In this document: positions 48,101 to 59,100 of the stretch, in pieces
Layout of the letters: each line of letters begins with the position of its first letter
Numbering within the stretch: position 1 is the stretch's first letter
Source: Undaria pinnatifida
Lineage: Eukaryota > Sar > Phaeophyceae > Laminariales > Alariaceae
DNA: 64,000 nucleotides
Reading direction: 5' to 3'
Assembly: GCA_012845835.1 (NCBI GenBank)
Contig: JABAKD010000029.1
Location: 8,060,048-8,124,047, forward strand
Program-made: the position numbers and the translations under genes
The notes under the pieces: generated by a model
The model's database searches: none
Told to the model about the DNA's origin: nothing
Seen by the model: the letters and a program-made list of their open reading frames with translations, nothing else

Positions 48101-50612
48101 CTGCCTCCCCCCCGGCTCTCTCCTCCCCCCCCTCGCCCTTTCCCCCCCCCCCTCTCCCCTCTCCTCTCGCCCCCCCTCCCCCCCTCCCCTTCCCCTCCCC
48201 CCTGTCCCCCCCCTCCCTCTCCCCCCTTGTTCTCTCCCGTCCCCCCTTCCCTCCCCCCTCCTTCCTTCTCTTTCATCTCCCCTCTCCCCCCCCTCCCCTC
48301 CCCCCCCCTCTTCACGGCAACGTAACGGCTGCCTACATACAGGTGGGCGCCAACTCGAGTGTTGCCTTTCCGATTAAGATGGCGGCAAGCGAGGCGGGGG
48401 TGCATGTTTTTTTCATGCTCTTTATCGACGAGGACGCGGACTACACGACGATGTTGCCGGTCGCAATGCTAGTAAGCCAGGTGATTCTTTAGTGAATTCC
48501 GCCCCAGGAGTTAGAGGCAGTTCGCGCTGACAGCTGCGGTAGCGGTTAATAGCAGTGGGGATCGACCAGACGGCTCTCCGATGGGCTGAGGGACACAGTC
48601 GTCTGTCTTCGTTTGCACTCTCTCACGCATTCGTTACATCTCAACGTGAGTTTGGTTTCGGAGGCTAAGCTTGGGGAGGCCGGCCTGGCGGGCGCGGGGC
48701 GGGATGGAGGGAGAGGGGCTGGCGTACAGACTCGACGCGGGTTTGTCGGCTGATTGAGTTTTGCTTTGAAAAATAGTGAACGTCATAGTCTCTTTATTGC
48801 GCGGAAGCGAAATGATTAGGTTGTACATGGGGAAGTGTACTCGTACCAATTTTTCCATGTTATTGGCCACTTCTTCCTTGGAAACGTTCTGTTTTGGGAG
48901 AGCGTCGGGTTATTTTCGTTTCTAATTCTAGGTGTTATTTCTCGCGGCGGCATTCTGCAATAATCTATTATAAGCACGGATACACATGAGCATATGCATA
49001 GATACAGATAGGTACCAGTTGTTGTTTTTGAAGATAACACTTAAAAGCTTTCTGGCGAATAATGTTTTTGTGAGCAAGGACTTGTCGGGTAGCATGTATC
49101 TGCTGCTGCTGTTCTACAGCTTGTCAATCTACTCTTCTCAACGCTAGTTCTTCCCTCCGGCCCCGCCCTCGCGCTCCTCCCTCCCTTTTTTCGTCGTCGC
49201 AGCAGGCCTGCGCTGCACCTCGGGGCGATGTCCCGGCGCCGATGTCGACCACAACTCGCCCCATCGAGATGCCTGTGAAGCTAAGCCCTAACATGTATTT
49301 CTCCTCAACTTTGGAGACGCTCCGACACCGATTGGAGTACCCCGACCCGAACTTCGCTCCACCTTCGAGGCACCCCCTCGACATGGGCGGTAGTAGCAGT
49401 GGTAGCGTTGCCCAAGACGGAACCAGCAGCAGCAGCAGCTTCTGGGAACTCAGCAGCAGTAGCAGCGATGGTAGCGACGGCGATGATAACGGCGATGTCG
49501 ATGGTGGCGCAAGAGTTGACGGCGGCAATAGAGGTGGTGGATGTAGTCGTGACAGCCGCTGCTCCGTTCAGTCCCCTTCAGCCGCAACTTTCGCGCAGTT
49601 GTGGCTAGCTGCGTTAGATGGTAGTGCAGACGAGAACGGCGATAGCAGCAGCAGCCGTTGTGAGGTGGTCGGCAAGGGTGGTGACGGTGATGGTGGGGGA
49701 AGAGGCGGCGGCGGTGGTAGAATTTCCGCTGGCGGCAGTGGTACCAGAAGCGGCGGCGATTGTGGTGGCGCTGTCCCGCTCGCGGCAACGGCACCAGAGT
49801 TAATGGAGACAGTTGGCGCGCCAATGTTGAACACCAAATGCAACCTTGCCGGAGAAACCTTCACCCGAAACCACTGCAGTGGTGGTAGCAGCAGCGACAG
49901 CGGTGGTGACAGGGCCGGCGGTCGCGTCCGTAGCAGGGGTGGCGTCTGTGGCGGGCGTGGTGGTGGTGGTGGAGGAGGCGATGGTGATGGTGGGGGCGGG
50001 GGCGGTGGTGACCGAGACGGCGACAGCGAAAATAGCAGGGTTTGTGTTGGCGGTGTTGGCGGCGGAGATGGTGGTGTCAGCGATAGAGGTGATCGGGATG
50101 GCGCTGTAGATGGGCGGTGGTGTGGAGACGGGTTTCGGTGGTGTGGTGGCGGTGGTGGTGATAATAGCGGTGATCGCAATGGAGGTGGCGGTGGCGGTGT
50201 CGGCGGAAGTGGTAGTGGCGGCCCCTGCGATAGCGAGAACGAGAGCTGCAGTAAGCGCCAGACGTCGACGACCTCACACACTGGCGCTAAACGAGACCGG
50301 GAAGGGGATGACGCTGACGACGAGTGCAGCGGCAGCGAAGACAGCGATTGTGAAAGATCTGGATGGTCAGATGGCGGAGAGGGAAGCAGCAGAAACAACA
50401 GCAGTAGCAGCTCCCAAAGTAGCGATTCCGGCCATCGCCCGGCTCGAAAGAAGTTGCGATCGTCGCCTGCGCCGAACGGCATCACTACTGGTCAGCAACT
50501 ACCTCCCGCGCCATCACCGGTGCCGATGCCTATGCCGATGGTACAGGAGGAGGAAGAGGAGGAGGATGACGAAGGAGCGATGAACTGCAAGGCCGATGAC
50601 GACGAGTTGTAG
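38029..50612 (+). CDS. ASH/MSP-domain protein, copy A (5' partial, in-frame TGA)
   Basis: Exons: 38029-39153, 40176-40340, 41213-41356, 45247-45701, 46052-46127, 46694-46825 (start uncertain), 48343-48480, 49206-50612. All junctions are GT-AG and phases agree, giving about 1213 residues to TAG. Residues 425-590 look like an ASH/PapD-type beta-sandwich: ECSSLEMTADNVGSTTSG, IPLANTSRADLQVRISLEGH, then RGQVGGVWVAYHP and an edge strand ending VAVAVSGTTAP. A second one follows at about 690-745 (VGANSSVAFPIKMAASEAGV, HVFFMLF). ASH domains occur in CEP192/SPD-2, Hydin and ASPM, which act at centrioles or cilia; which of these this is remains open. The TGA at 41255-41257 (residue 445) breaks the frame where copy B has TGC. 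A hAT-like element fills the intron 41357-45246. Confidence 0.6.
40176..40340 (+). CDS. ASH-protein exon b, copy A
   Basis: The acceptor GCCTCCGTCAG opens IIDMDDLGLGEDGIMQACLD, followed by NTGRLLQATGSRPSMTDLLR and FRPECSS before a consensus donor GTAAGT. 55 codons, phase 0 on both sides. Copy B (58300-58464) has the same length and few changes. The last residues lead into the first strand of the ASH-like domain. Confidence 0.7.
41213..41356 (+). pseudogene. ASH-protein exon c, copy A, interrupted by TGA
   Basis: 48 codons from CTC to AGT before GTGAGC. No AG occurs between the C-rich tract (41090-41160) and the acceptor GAAAAG, which fixes the start. It reads LEMTADNVGSTTSG, then TGA at 41255-41257, then IPLANTSRADLQVRISLEGH and a further open end. 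Copy B has TGC (Cys) at the same codon and is otherwise alike. The minus-strand frame here is open too, but the plus-strand reading fits the flanking exons and the ASH fold. Confidence 0.65.
41357..43015. other. Intron c-d of copy A before the hAT-like element
   Basis: AT-rich, with TACCAGGTA motifs (41545, 41596, 42490-42520) and a GGTTTGGTTCGGGTCGGATC-type run at 41850-41910. A possible exon near 42160-42231 (donor GGTAAGTG) was rejected because copy B is out of frame. No gene. Confidence 0.5.
43425..43690. mobile_element. Nested hAT-like MITE in copy A
   Basis: A 266-bp element with TIRs TAGAGCTGTGAGTCG and CGACTCACAGCTCTA, flanked by 8-bp duplications GTTATAAC and GTTACAAC. Internal sequence has SCGACT/AGTCGG palindromic motifs. 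It lies inside the larger hAT-like element and is shared with copy B, so it is older than the tandem duplication. Confidence 0.85.
43697..44035 (-). mobile_element. tRNA-derived SINE, copy 3 (copy A only)
   Basis: Reverse complement of the SINE at 29985-30285: CTTCTGGACAAGCCGTGGTC, CAATTTTATCGCGCATAGGG, TAACTCACGCTCTCGCGCTT, then the head with GATTCGAACTCACGAAACTG and GGATAACCTGATACGCCACC. Its 3' end (left) has an A-rich tail seen as TTTGTTTTTTTTGTGTTGTT. Copy B has the uninterrupted site (GTTACGACACAAGTATTCAG at 61851), so the SINE is an insertion. Confidence 0.85.
45005..45230 (+). repeat. 112-bp tandem duplication before exon d (two units; one in copy B)
   Basis: CGGCGCTCCTATCCGTGCTC starts at 45005 and 45117; each unit includes CCATACCCTCATCGCTCACA and GCTGCTGCTGCTCCTCCTCC. 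Copy B has one unit (62827-62938). It extends the pyrimidine-rich tract before the acceptor at 45246. Confidence 0.85.
45247..45701 (+). CDS. ASH-protein exon d, copy A
   Basis: The acceptor CGCTTTTGCAG opens VKRGQVGGVWVAYHPVTAST, then RHIACVTLSVDGCDGSVAVA and VSGTTAP, the second half of the ASH-like sandwich. A Pro run and a Gly/Glu/Asp run follow, then PLMFNDVGLNQWVDAVCRVA and NGSDRDK. The exon is taken to end in phase 2 at AAACA|GTGAGC, not at the overlapping TGA, because the next exon completes the codon. An internal 65-bp GTGAGC...CACAG intron is possible but would break the downstream frame. Nearly identical to copy B 62958-63412. Confidence 0.65.
46052..46127 (+). CDS. ASH-protein exon e, copy A
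   Basis: Preceded by C runs and CTCCGCGCAG. It completes the split codon and reads FQVVVGLRRGSASGLRVAAI then VGTVV before a consensus donor GTGAGT. Copy B has the identical exon at 63762-63837. Confidence 0.6.
46279..46440 (+). repeat. Dispersed repeat R1 in copy A
   Basis: GTGCTACGATAGGTAGGCACC, then GAAAGACGGACCACCTTGACG, AATTCGTCCGGAATG and GGTTGCACTTTCATGTGACG. Copy B starts the same element at 63989, where the window ends, so it predates the duplication. Confidence 0.65.
46694..46825 (+). CDS. ASH-protein exon f, copy A (start uncertain)
   Basis: Reads DASFRHPRSADTRRIATEID, SPDVSDSNRLVLGGRVVALC and FLHG before GTAAGT. The best acceptor by position is TGTTTTAG (46664), but in that case the phase does not fit exon e. 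Using CACGAG (46693) keeps phase 0. The last residues read well into the next exon, VGANSSVAFPI. Confidence 0.5.
46826..48342. other. Intron f-g, copy A
   Basis: Contains a very GC-rich patch (47000-47350) with an open frame (47007-47378, Cys/Arg/Ala-rich) that is not needed by the phase-0 join of the exons on either side, then AT-rich sequence and a long C-rich tract (47990-48310) ahead of the acceptor. Confidence 0.45.
48343..48480 (+). CDS. ASH-protein exon g: second beta-sandwich
   Basis: After about 300 bp of C-rich sequence, CATACAG opens VGANSSVAFPIKMAASEAGV, HVFFMLFIDEDADYTTMLPV and AMLVSQ before GTGATT. VxANSSVxxPI...GVH..mLF is the pattern of the C-D and E-F strands of ASH/MSP domains. 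46 codons, phase 0. Confidence 0.65.
49206..50612 (+). CDS. ASH-protein last exon: Ser/Gly-rich C-terminus
   Basis: The acceptor TCGTCGCAGCAG opens ACAAPRGDVPAPMSTTTRPI and EMPVKLSPNMYFSSTLETLR, the last well-structured part. Then come about 350 residues of Ser, Gly, Asp and Arg low complexity, a KRQTSTTSHTGAKRDREGDD segment, HRPARKKLRSSPAPN (likely nuclear or basic motif) and an acidic end EEEEEEDDEG to DDDEL before TAG. 469 codons. The Pro-rich minus-strand frame is its shadow. Alternatively, a Met at 49242 could start a separate gene. Confidence 0.6.
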   Translation, partial: ACAAPRGDVPAPMSTTTRPIEMPVKLSPNMYFSSTLETLRHRLEYPDPNFAPPSRHPLDMGGSSSGSVAQDGTSSSSSFWELSSSSSDGSDGDDNGDVDGGARVDGGNRGGGCSRDSRCSVQSPSAATFAQLWLAALDGSADENGDSSSSRCEVVGKGGDGDGGGRGGGGGRISAGGSGTRSGGDCGGAVPLAATAPELMETVGAPMLNTKCNLAGETFTRNHCSGGSSSDSGGDRAGGRVRSRGGVCGGRGGGGGGGDGDGGGGGGGDRDGDSENSRVCVGGVGGGDGGVSDRGDRDGAVDGRWCGDGFRWCGGGGGDNSGDRNGGGGGGVGGSGSGGPCDSENESCSKRQTSTTSHTGAKRDREGDDADDECSGSEDSDCERSGWSDGGEGSSRNNSSSSSQSSDSGHRPARKKLRSSPAPNGITTGQQLPPAPSPVPMPMPMVQEEEEEEDDEGAMNCKADDDEL

Positions 50613-52507
50613 GAAGTGACGGGAGGAGGCTACCTGCCTATTTTCTGTCCCGTTGTCGGTGGCGGCGAGCATTGTGGTGCTGACGATATCATGTGGTATC
50701 ATTGCAGAAGAATAAGGCTCCGTTTATATCGCCAGTTTATGTGCTCCGGGAAGGGGATAAGGGGGCGATAAAATAAATACCTGTTGCATTCCAAAATCTG
50801 GCAGGCAATGACAAAAGAGACAACGTAATGTTTGTGTCTAATGGATTGCTGTTTCTTGCTGCGATGGGTTGACCACAAGGCCAAGTGTGGGAGGACGAGA
50901 CCACGCGCCTGATGCCAATGTTCCACAACAATGTTCGTTCGTTCGTTTGTGTCCGCTTCTCAATAGTTCATTCCTAGGGCATCCGAATCCGATATTTGAT
51001 CGTCGATCCCGGCCACCCTGCAAGGCAATTGTCAACAACAGTGGCCGTTTTTCATCACGCCACTGACCCTCACGAAGTTTCAGCTCTATTGGCGCCGCCT
51101 GTGTCGTAGCAGTCGTTGATTTCGCAGCACGTGATCCTTCTCGTGTTCTCCGTGCACGGAGATATTTAAAAAAAACGTACCTGGTACCTGGTATATTATT
51201 AATAGTGGCAATTACCTTCCCTCCCCCTCCTGTAGTGGCTCGCTCGCTTCACAACCGTCACAAATGGACCGGGCTATATTTCCCCCGAGACAATGCAACC
51301 ACCTCTACACTGGCACTCCGCGGGAAATCGACCATGGTGCCTTCACTGCCGCGGGGACGCCATCCGCAGCCTGTCGTTCGTCCCTCGTCATCCCAAAAAT
51401 GGAACAGGCGACCTGTACCAAAAAATACCCTAAAAAGTAATAACAGCTGGTAAGCCAGTACAGCAGTAATGAGTTTCGTGGAAGTATGGTAGTACGGGCA
51501 CAGTTGTTGCACAGTTGTTATTTTTCAACCAGACCATCGAACGCCCGCTACATCTACTACATAACTTGTTGAGACGTAAAGTCAGGAGCAGCGCAGCACA
51601 CTAGACACTTGGAGGTACTGCTGAAACACCCGGGGCTCTGCTCTACGGCAGGCTACTTCAACACAACCCTTGTCTCAGGTGAACCGCTTTCGGAGAGGCA
51701 ACGCATGACGACGGCAACCGAAAAGCTAGAATGAAAATGCGGGAAGAGGACACGCCGATGCATGGGGTCGCGTGCTGGGTGATATTGTTCGTATCTCGGC
51801 CAGCACAGCAGCAGCAGCCAAGTTCCGACGAAGGACGAACGATTCGCCCAACTATTGCCGAAGAAAAGGGACAAGTTTCCGAGACGGGGGCGGATCGATT
51901 AATCGGAGTCATTGATCAACGACCCAGACCTCGCTGTTTTGTGTGTTTTGAAGCACCCGAAGCAGCACGGAATCACGGGGGTGCAGGCTCGTTTTGTCAT
52001 TCATGACTTGTTCTCTCCGCCTCTTGTTTTCTTCCTATCATCGATTGTGTCTCTGCGTTCCGTGATGCTGGCAAGAGCATGCGTCCCTTCGTTGCCGACG
52101 TTCTCTTCCGGTCGCCAATAAATAGTACAATACACCTATTTTGCGACATCGGATGAGAGCAACCCTAAGCTTTACTTCGATAAAATAGGGACAACATTAG
52201 ACACGCTCCAAAAACGTTTTGCACAGACTTCATTACTGTTGTTGTGTTGGATCTGTATGAAAACAGTAATAATTAACTGCTTTGAGGGTGTTCACCGCCG
52301 CCTCTCTCAGCCCAATGTTTGTTTTCGGGGTTGTGTGTACGTGCGTACTGTAGACTATACCAGGCCATTTTTCTTTTCCACAAAAACTATCCAAATACGT
52401 CAGCTAGCTGTGAGTTCGGCCACACAGCTGAGTAGTCGCTACACATCTTTGCAAGCTGCGTGATTCTTTGGCGCATGGTGCGTTTTCCTCTCCATATATA
52501 TTTTGTT
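50613..52507. other. End of copy A unit, no gene recognised
   Basis: The 3' flank of the ASH-protein gene and intergenic DNA up to the junction with copy B. Short frames on both strands lack motifs. TACCTGGTACCTGGTAT lies at 51178. No counterpart is visible because copy B leaves the window first. Confidence 0.5.
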
Positions 52508-53149
52508 TTTTTGCGCATGTCTTGGCACTTTCATTTTTCTTCCTCCCGACAGACACACTCAGATCCAGGGTCCAGGGTCGCCAAAGCAGGCTCTTCCCCA
52601 CCCTCCTCCCCATGGTACGTGCCTTCATTTTTATTGTGAGGAGACTTCGCACTTTCTTCCCTCCTCAACTACTACTCGCATTGAATTGATGCACCACAAT
52701 GAGTTCTATACCAGGTATTTTATATAATAATATATAGACTAGGTCTATAATAGTCTAGTCTATGGTGGTACAGTTTCGTGCTGGTACACAACAACAGCAA
52801 GCAACAGCTAGCAGCAGCAGAAGAAGAAGCACCAAAAACATCAACTACTACAACAACAAAAGCATTGCCGCAACAACAAGCACACACCCGCCAAATCATA
52901 TGCGAGTCTATCGCAAAAGCACAACAACAGCAGCAGCTGCTGCAGAAGAATAAGTACTCAGTGTTGACCTGAAATTCGTCGAACTCACGGCTGGCGTCCT
53001 TGAAAATTATTTACAAAATAAGAACCTCGAAAACGGCGCAGCGATACTCTATATTACTACTATTAATATTAATTTTAATACTGCGGCGCAGCAATATAGA
53101 CTAACACTCAGCAATGATATAATAAGACTACTACATACTACTGGATGTA

Positions 53150-56144
53150 TACGAATATGGCGGGTACCAGGTACAGTACCATGTGGTACTACGACATACA
53201 TACACTATCTATCTGTGTACCGGCCTTTAATAATATGTATGTCTACGTACGTGTTTCTGCCGTTGGCGCATTTACTCGAGGTGTTTGCGTGCTCTTTAGT
53301 ACATCCTGGAACTCCCTTTTGCTTGTATGAAATGGGTGTGAAACCGTATCTTGGCCCCCTTCCGGGTTGGACGGTTGGTTTCACTCAGGCATCCCCCTTC
53401 CAAAGGCAGGCTTTCCGTGACGCAGTCGCTCTGTACGCACAGCAGCAACGGGACACATAGGCATGCGTGGAGCGAGGCAGTCCGCGCCCGGCGGTGAGTT
53501 GCTCAAATTGCATGCCTCTGATCCTCATCTGCCCGACGGCCCGATCCGCGCGCTTTGGCTCTTGCTTTGACTCTGCCGCACCAATGTGTCCGTGAACATA
53601 ATAACCATTTACACTGATAATCGTGATAAAAGAATACTTATATTTACGTATGTGTAGCGGCATGGTCTTGACCTGGAGCTCGGCCGCACGCAAGGCGAGC
53701 TCGGCCGGCGCCGAAGTTCGCAAGTCACGTACACGACACAGAAATGAAAATGTTCAACTCGGCAGGACCTCGGTGTGTGTTCGTGTGCGGATGCAGATTG
53801 GCGCGCTCGCTATCGGTCGGCTTGCTGGGTCAACTTGTTCGTGCTTGCAATGCTGATGATACCGCATTGGGCGGGATGCCCACCTTGATATGGACATAAT
53901 CATAAGGAATGTTCGAATACCAATAAAACACAACATGGTAGCTATATTTACGCCACAAGTGATTTGTACGACTCTCACATTCCATCCCTCGATCCTACCT
54001 GCTGGTGCTCTGACTACTTGTACCCCGCATCTCCCCGTCTCATTGGACTGGCAGAGGCCAGGAGCAGTGACAGCTCTTCTGGGCAAGCTGGTTCCGGCTA
54101 CTCCGGACACGCGGTGAGCTGAAGCTTTGCTCCTATCATGAGCGTACGTAGCGAGAACGTCCCCCCCCCCAAAAAAAAACGACATTCCTTTATTTTCAAT
54201 CGCCCCCGAACTTTTCAGTACGTAGCGTAGTGGGCTGGTGGCTGGGTGACGACATACAAACAAAATAAAATAAATCTCATCATCCATAGGTAGGTGGCCC
54301 TTTTTAAGGAATCCCGCGATAAGGAAAACGGCATGTATGTGTACATGACCGATCTCAACTTTCTCCGCGCCGTTTCGTCCCTTACAGTGGACGCAACACC
54401 ATTCAGTAAGGGACCCCAGGTGCCACCATCACCTTGTCTCCCACTCGAAAAACGCCATGTAGATAGTTAGAAAACAAGTCATGTGCTCGTAGTGTGCTAA
54501 GGGGACCTCTCGGTTTACAAGGGACCCTGGGTCAGCCCGCCGCAATACGTACGTATCGGCCAACTACTACTGCTGCTGTATGCGGAGAGCTTCACGCCTC
54601 GTGTGCCACTAGGATAACAACAAAAAGAGTCGCGCGTGCGAGATCTTGCGACTACTGATGATGCTGTAAGTACAAGTCTCGAGAGCACGGGTGTACGCTA
54701 ACACTGATGGACGGAGACGCAGCGCCTGCATCCGTGTGCTGTCGGACTGCTGTGTTTTATCGTCGGTGACTTACTATAAAAAATACGTCACCTGTGATGG
54801 TCGCGATGTCGTCTAACAGGTATACTAGTCGTTACATACCCGGTAGTCTACTAATAGTATCAACCTGGTACCTGGTAGTTAATATAGCTGCCAGCAGCAA
54901 AGATGCCAGGAGACGGAACTTGCACCGGCCTAGACAGAGAGATCTGTCAAAGGCTGTCAAGGCAAATGATGCTTTGACAGACAGCCTTGCCGGCCGAAAC
55001 ACGGGGACACGAAAAACTAACCCTAACCCATCACTCACTAACTAAGGGAAAACACCTTTCCCGTGCTAATTGTGTAGAAAAAGGGGTTTCCACATATATA
55101 TGGAAAAGTGGAGTTTTTTTTCTACCGCCCTGAGATGCTGCCTTGACCGCCAAAGCACCGCTGAAGTATTTAGAATACTTGAATAAAACACGTGGACACG
55201 ACAAAAAGTATTTTTGGGAAACAACATTGCGATAAAACAAAAACTTCAGTAAAAAAAAGGGTTTCCGTACATAGAAATAAAGGATTTTTCTACCGGAGGG
55301 ATAGGGTGCAATCAGTCTAGACGGGTGGAAATGCCTTCACGGGGACAGCCTTGACTAAGTCCTGGTATATTTGGCCAGTTAGTATCTATCTATGATACGT
55401 GCCGAATTAGTGGGCCGAGATCATTGTCTGGTACCCCGAGTCTGGTGCCCTGGTTAAAACTCATCATTTCGAGAGGTGGCCGGGGATTGAGATAGCGTAC
55501 ACACCTCACATCAAAAATGGTCAGAATGGAAAACTAACCGGAGCGCTGTGATCGCAGGACGATTTAGAAGAAAACAAGTTTTTTTTTTGTCATTTTTTTT
55601 TACTTTTTTAGATATCTTGAGACCCCCCTCCCCTGCCGCCATTTTTGATGTGAGATGTCGAAGTTGATGTGAGATGTCGAAGAAAGACCGTCCGGGCGCC
55701 AGTGTTTTGTGTGCGTGCGCTATAACATACAGAGTGGCAGTGCCATATTTGTACTTCGACTGTCCGGTACACCTGGTACTATGCAACGCGATCAATATAC
55801 TTGGTGTACGTCAACAACCGTCCCGTTTGCGATTGATTGTCGACCCTGGTGCTACTGCCGATGGGAGTCGCCGACTATACCTTCACGAGGATGCTGTATG
55901 CGTGCATACCTGAACCGCGGTTTTCGAGCATACCGGTTTATAACTCGTCCTGTTAGCGGTTGGTTTCGCCATCTTTTTTTGCATCTCCGAGTGCGTGTTC
56001 TCGGCCTGTGATACGTTTGATTACCATCTACTCAACCAACTGACAAGCCAACCAACCAAGTAACCATCTAGCCAACCAACAAACCAACCAACCAACCACC
56101 TCTACGAATCTACTTCCCCCCGCGCGTCCATTCCTTGCCGCCAG
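53150..56144. other. Copy B, upstream of the first supported ASH-protein exon
   Basis: Counterpart of 35061-38028. A frame ending FQRQAFRDAVALYAQQQRD at 53457 is open here but shifted in copy A by a 4-bp difference near 35289. The overlapping frame 53388-53494 is open in both copies. Exon calls are withheld because phases do not join. Confidence 0.45.
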
Positions 56145-59100
56145 AAGCATGAACAGTACCAAGACCACAAGGCAGGTGGCAGGGACGGTCGCAGTGGTGG
56201 CAGTGCCTCCCTGGAGGGGACCCCCCCCCGTGCCCTCCGGTGGGCATTTGGAACGCCGCCGACGAGGGCGGAAGAAGCGGCGAAGAGAGAAAGAGAGGGA
56301 AGGATAGCTGCGAAAAAGGCTGAGGCGGCAGCGGCGGCGGCAGAGGCGGCGGCGGTGGCGGCGGCCGCGGTAGATACGGCGGGCACGCGGTGGGAAACGG
56401 TAAATGGCTACCACCTGAAAAGCGTGCGCTGCAGTGCTCCGGCCAAGGAGAGCGGCAGTGGAGTCCGCGACCAGGCAGCATCCGTGAAGAGAGCGCAGTT
56501 GCTGCTGCGGGAGGAAGGCGCGCGGGTGCTACCCCGCAGGAGGGTTCCTTTCGGCGGCGGTGGTGGTCGTCGTGGAGTGCGTGGCGGTGGTGGTGGCGTT
56601 GGCGTTGGCGTTGGCGGTGGTGGCGTTGGTAGTGTTGGTGTTGATAGTGGTCGTGGTATGGGTGGCGGTGTTGGTGATGGTGGTGGTCGTGGTATTGGTG
56701 GTGGTGTTGGTGGTGGTGGCGGTGGTGTTGGTATTGGTGTTGGTGGTGTTGTTGGCATGGGTGGTGTTGGTGGCGTTGGTGGTGGAGTTGGCGGTAGTGA
56801 TGGTGTTAGTAGTAGTGGTGTTGGTGCAAGCGGTGTTGGTAGTGTTGGTAGTGGTATTGGCGGTGGCGTTGGAGGTGATGATGGTGTTGGCGTTGGTGGT
56901 GGTGGTGTAAGCGGTAGTGGTATTGGTGGTGGTAGAGATGTTGGTGGCGGTAGTGCCGTTGTTGATGATGTTGGTGGTGTTGTTTCCGGTGGTGGTGATG
57001 GTGGGGGTGGTGATGTTGGCGGTGACAGCGGCGGTGGTGACGGTGTTGGTGTTGATGTCGGTGTAGGTGGTGTTGGTGCTGATGGTGGTGGTGTCAGTGG
57101 GGGTGGTGGCGTCGGGGGGGGTGTCGGTTGTGGTGCTGGCATTGGTGGCAGCAACAGCAACAACAGCAGCACGAAGGACGCTAGCACCATCAACAGCAGC
57201 GGGAACAGCAGGAAGTTTATCGCCGACTCCAGGGGGGTGTTGACGGTTCCGAAGACCCTCCCTGGCATTCTCTTACAGGTGACAAGTTTTGTTGGGTGAG
57301 CGGGTGCATGGGTGGGTTCCCCATGATGGAGTCTGGATTAGTTTGTGGCAAGTGCTGTCGGCGTTGTTCATCGTTTCCATGAAACGGTCACCGGCATTTT
57401 TTCTAGGTATTCCTGCTTTTCTCCAGGAGCACTGACTTGGACTTCGTGATGGTTGTAGTCGGGCGGAAGGGGGAAAGGGGGGGGGGGTGGTGGTCGAAAG
57501 GGGGAGGAGGCAACGGCGGGGGTAGGGAACGAGAGAGGGGGGGGGGAAAGGAGGGAGGAGGGGGAAGAGGGACGGGGTGGGGCGGGCGGCGGGGGGCGTA
57601 TGTGCATGTGGCCGCTTTCGTCGGCGCATGCAACCGAATCCCTAGCCGAGCTTCCATAAGTTTCTATTAATAGTGCTGTTTTATTTACCACCTAGCGTCG
57701 TCTTTGAACGCCGATAACTGCGCGGATTAAAAATCAAGGTCGGGGGAGGGTAGACGCCTTCCGATACGACCGCTTGCTTGTTGACTGCCGCCCAGCATGA
57801 AAGGCTCGGAATGGGTACCGTAGGTGGGGATGGAGTGGAAAAGGGGTACCAGCTTGTGGTAGAACTAAAACAAGCTGACGACGTTTGTGCGTGAGCGTTG
57901 CTCGTCGCTTGCCTACCTCATCGCCCAGATAAACGTGTGTATGCGTCGAGACTGTAAATGAAAACCGTGGATCAGTGGTATGTTAGTTTATAGTATCATA
58001 TGTGTTGTAGATAGTAACGCCTCCGTTCGCTCTGTTTCGCCGCACGTTTTGTCCTTTGATTTGATTTTTTTCGTTTCATGTGAGAAACACGACGAAAATA
58101 GCTCAACGATTGTTGATGACGATTTTACAACAAGTAGCAGCAGCTAACGCGCCGGTTCTTTCGTTGCTAGGGTTTTCGTCTACCATCGAAAACATGGGAA
58201 TATCTGGGAACATTCCCCATACTCACCTCCACACCGAGTTCTGCAACCTAAGCTTGGCTAAAACCGTTTACCCCCCTCTTCCCTGGCCGCCTCCGTCAGA
58301 TCATCGACATGGATGATCTTGGCCTTGGAGAGGACGGGATTATGCAGGCGTTCCTAGATAACACGGGGCGCTTGCTGCAGGCCACGGGAAGTCGGCCGTC
58401 CATGACCAACCTCCTTCGCAGCCACGGGTCGGGGTCGTCCATGTTCCGACCAGAGTGTTCTTCGGTAAGTTCCCGGTCCAAAGTTGCATTCGGTAATTTC
58501 CCGCTTTCAGTTGCGTTCGATACGCTGCGGCAGTAGGTTTGTTGTCTCCGCTCTACGTCACACCGGGAAAACTTGTTTCCGGTTCGAGCTATATATTTGT
58601 ATTCGGTAGGTTTCCGCTTCACTTGGCGTTCAGCAAGAAAAAAAATCCAGTGGTATCTCCCGGGAGAAGTCATCGGTAACCCTGTGCTTGTCCAGGTATG
58701 AAAAAGTGCATTGCAGTACCGGCCCTCTGTGATAAGAAACAGATGTATTGATTTTAGCCTCAAACAGTATCCGAGAAAACGTGTTTTTTACACGAGCTTC
58801 AGTATGGCAGCTGTCGAATTTCATATTGTCCAGTGCAATTTGTGGTACGACGTAGGCTCATTTTCTTGTAAGACTCTTATGAGAGCGTCGGTGGAGGACA
58901 CTATCTGCAATCATTTTTGGTCGCGCGATCGTGATTTTCTGCATAGATCAACACCTCAGATATCCACTGCTTACTGTGCCAACCAAGCAAAGAAGGAGCG
59001 ATTTTGCTTCTTTTTTTCGAGTCCCTACTGTAGTCGTGAAGTGTTTTGGTATTTTCCGCGGAAATTCGAACGGACCTAGCGGTGTGTGGAATCGATATTC

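Larger units (their letters stand above)
31548..52507 (+). repeat. Large tandem duplication, copy A
   Basis: Sequence from about 31548 (TTTTTTGCGCAT, then GGCACTTTCATTTTTCTTCC) to at least 46440 recurs in order and orientation from about 52508 to the window end. The offset falls from about 21 kb at the left to about 18.1 kb at 38-41 kb and 17.7 kb at 46 kb, because of insertions present only in copy A. By eye the copies are mid-90s percent identical in introns. If strictly head to tail, the unit is about 21 kb and includes the sequence 46440-52507 that copy B would carry beyond the window. Confidence 0.85.

Noticed and set aside
49568..50485. Long Pro/Ser minus-strand frame
   Set aside because: Shadow of the Ser/Gly-rich last exon of the ASH-domain gene, which has a phase-matched acceptor.
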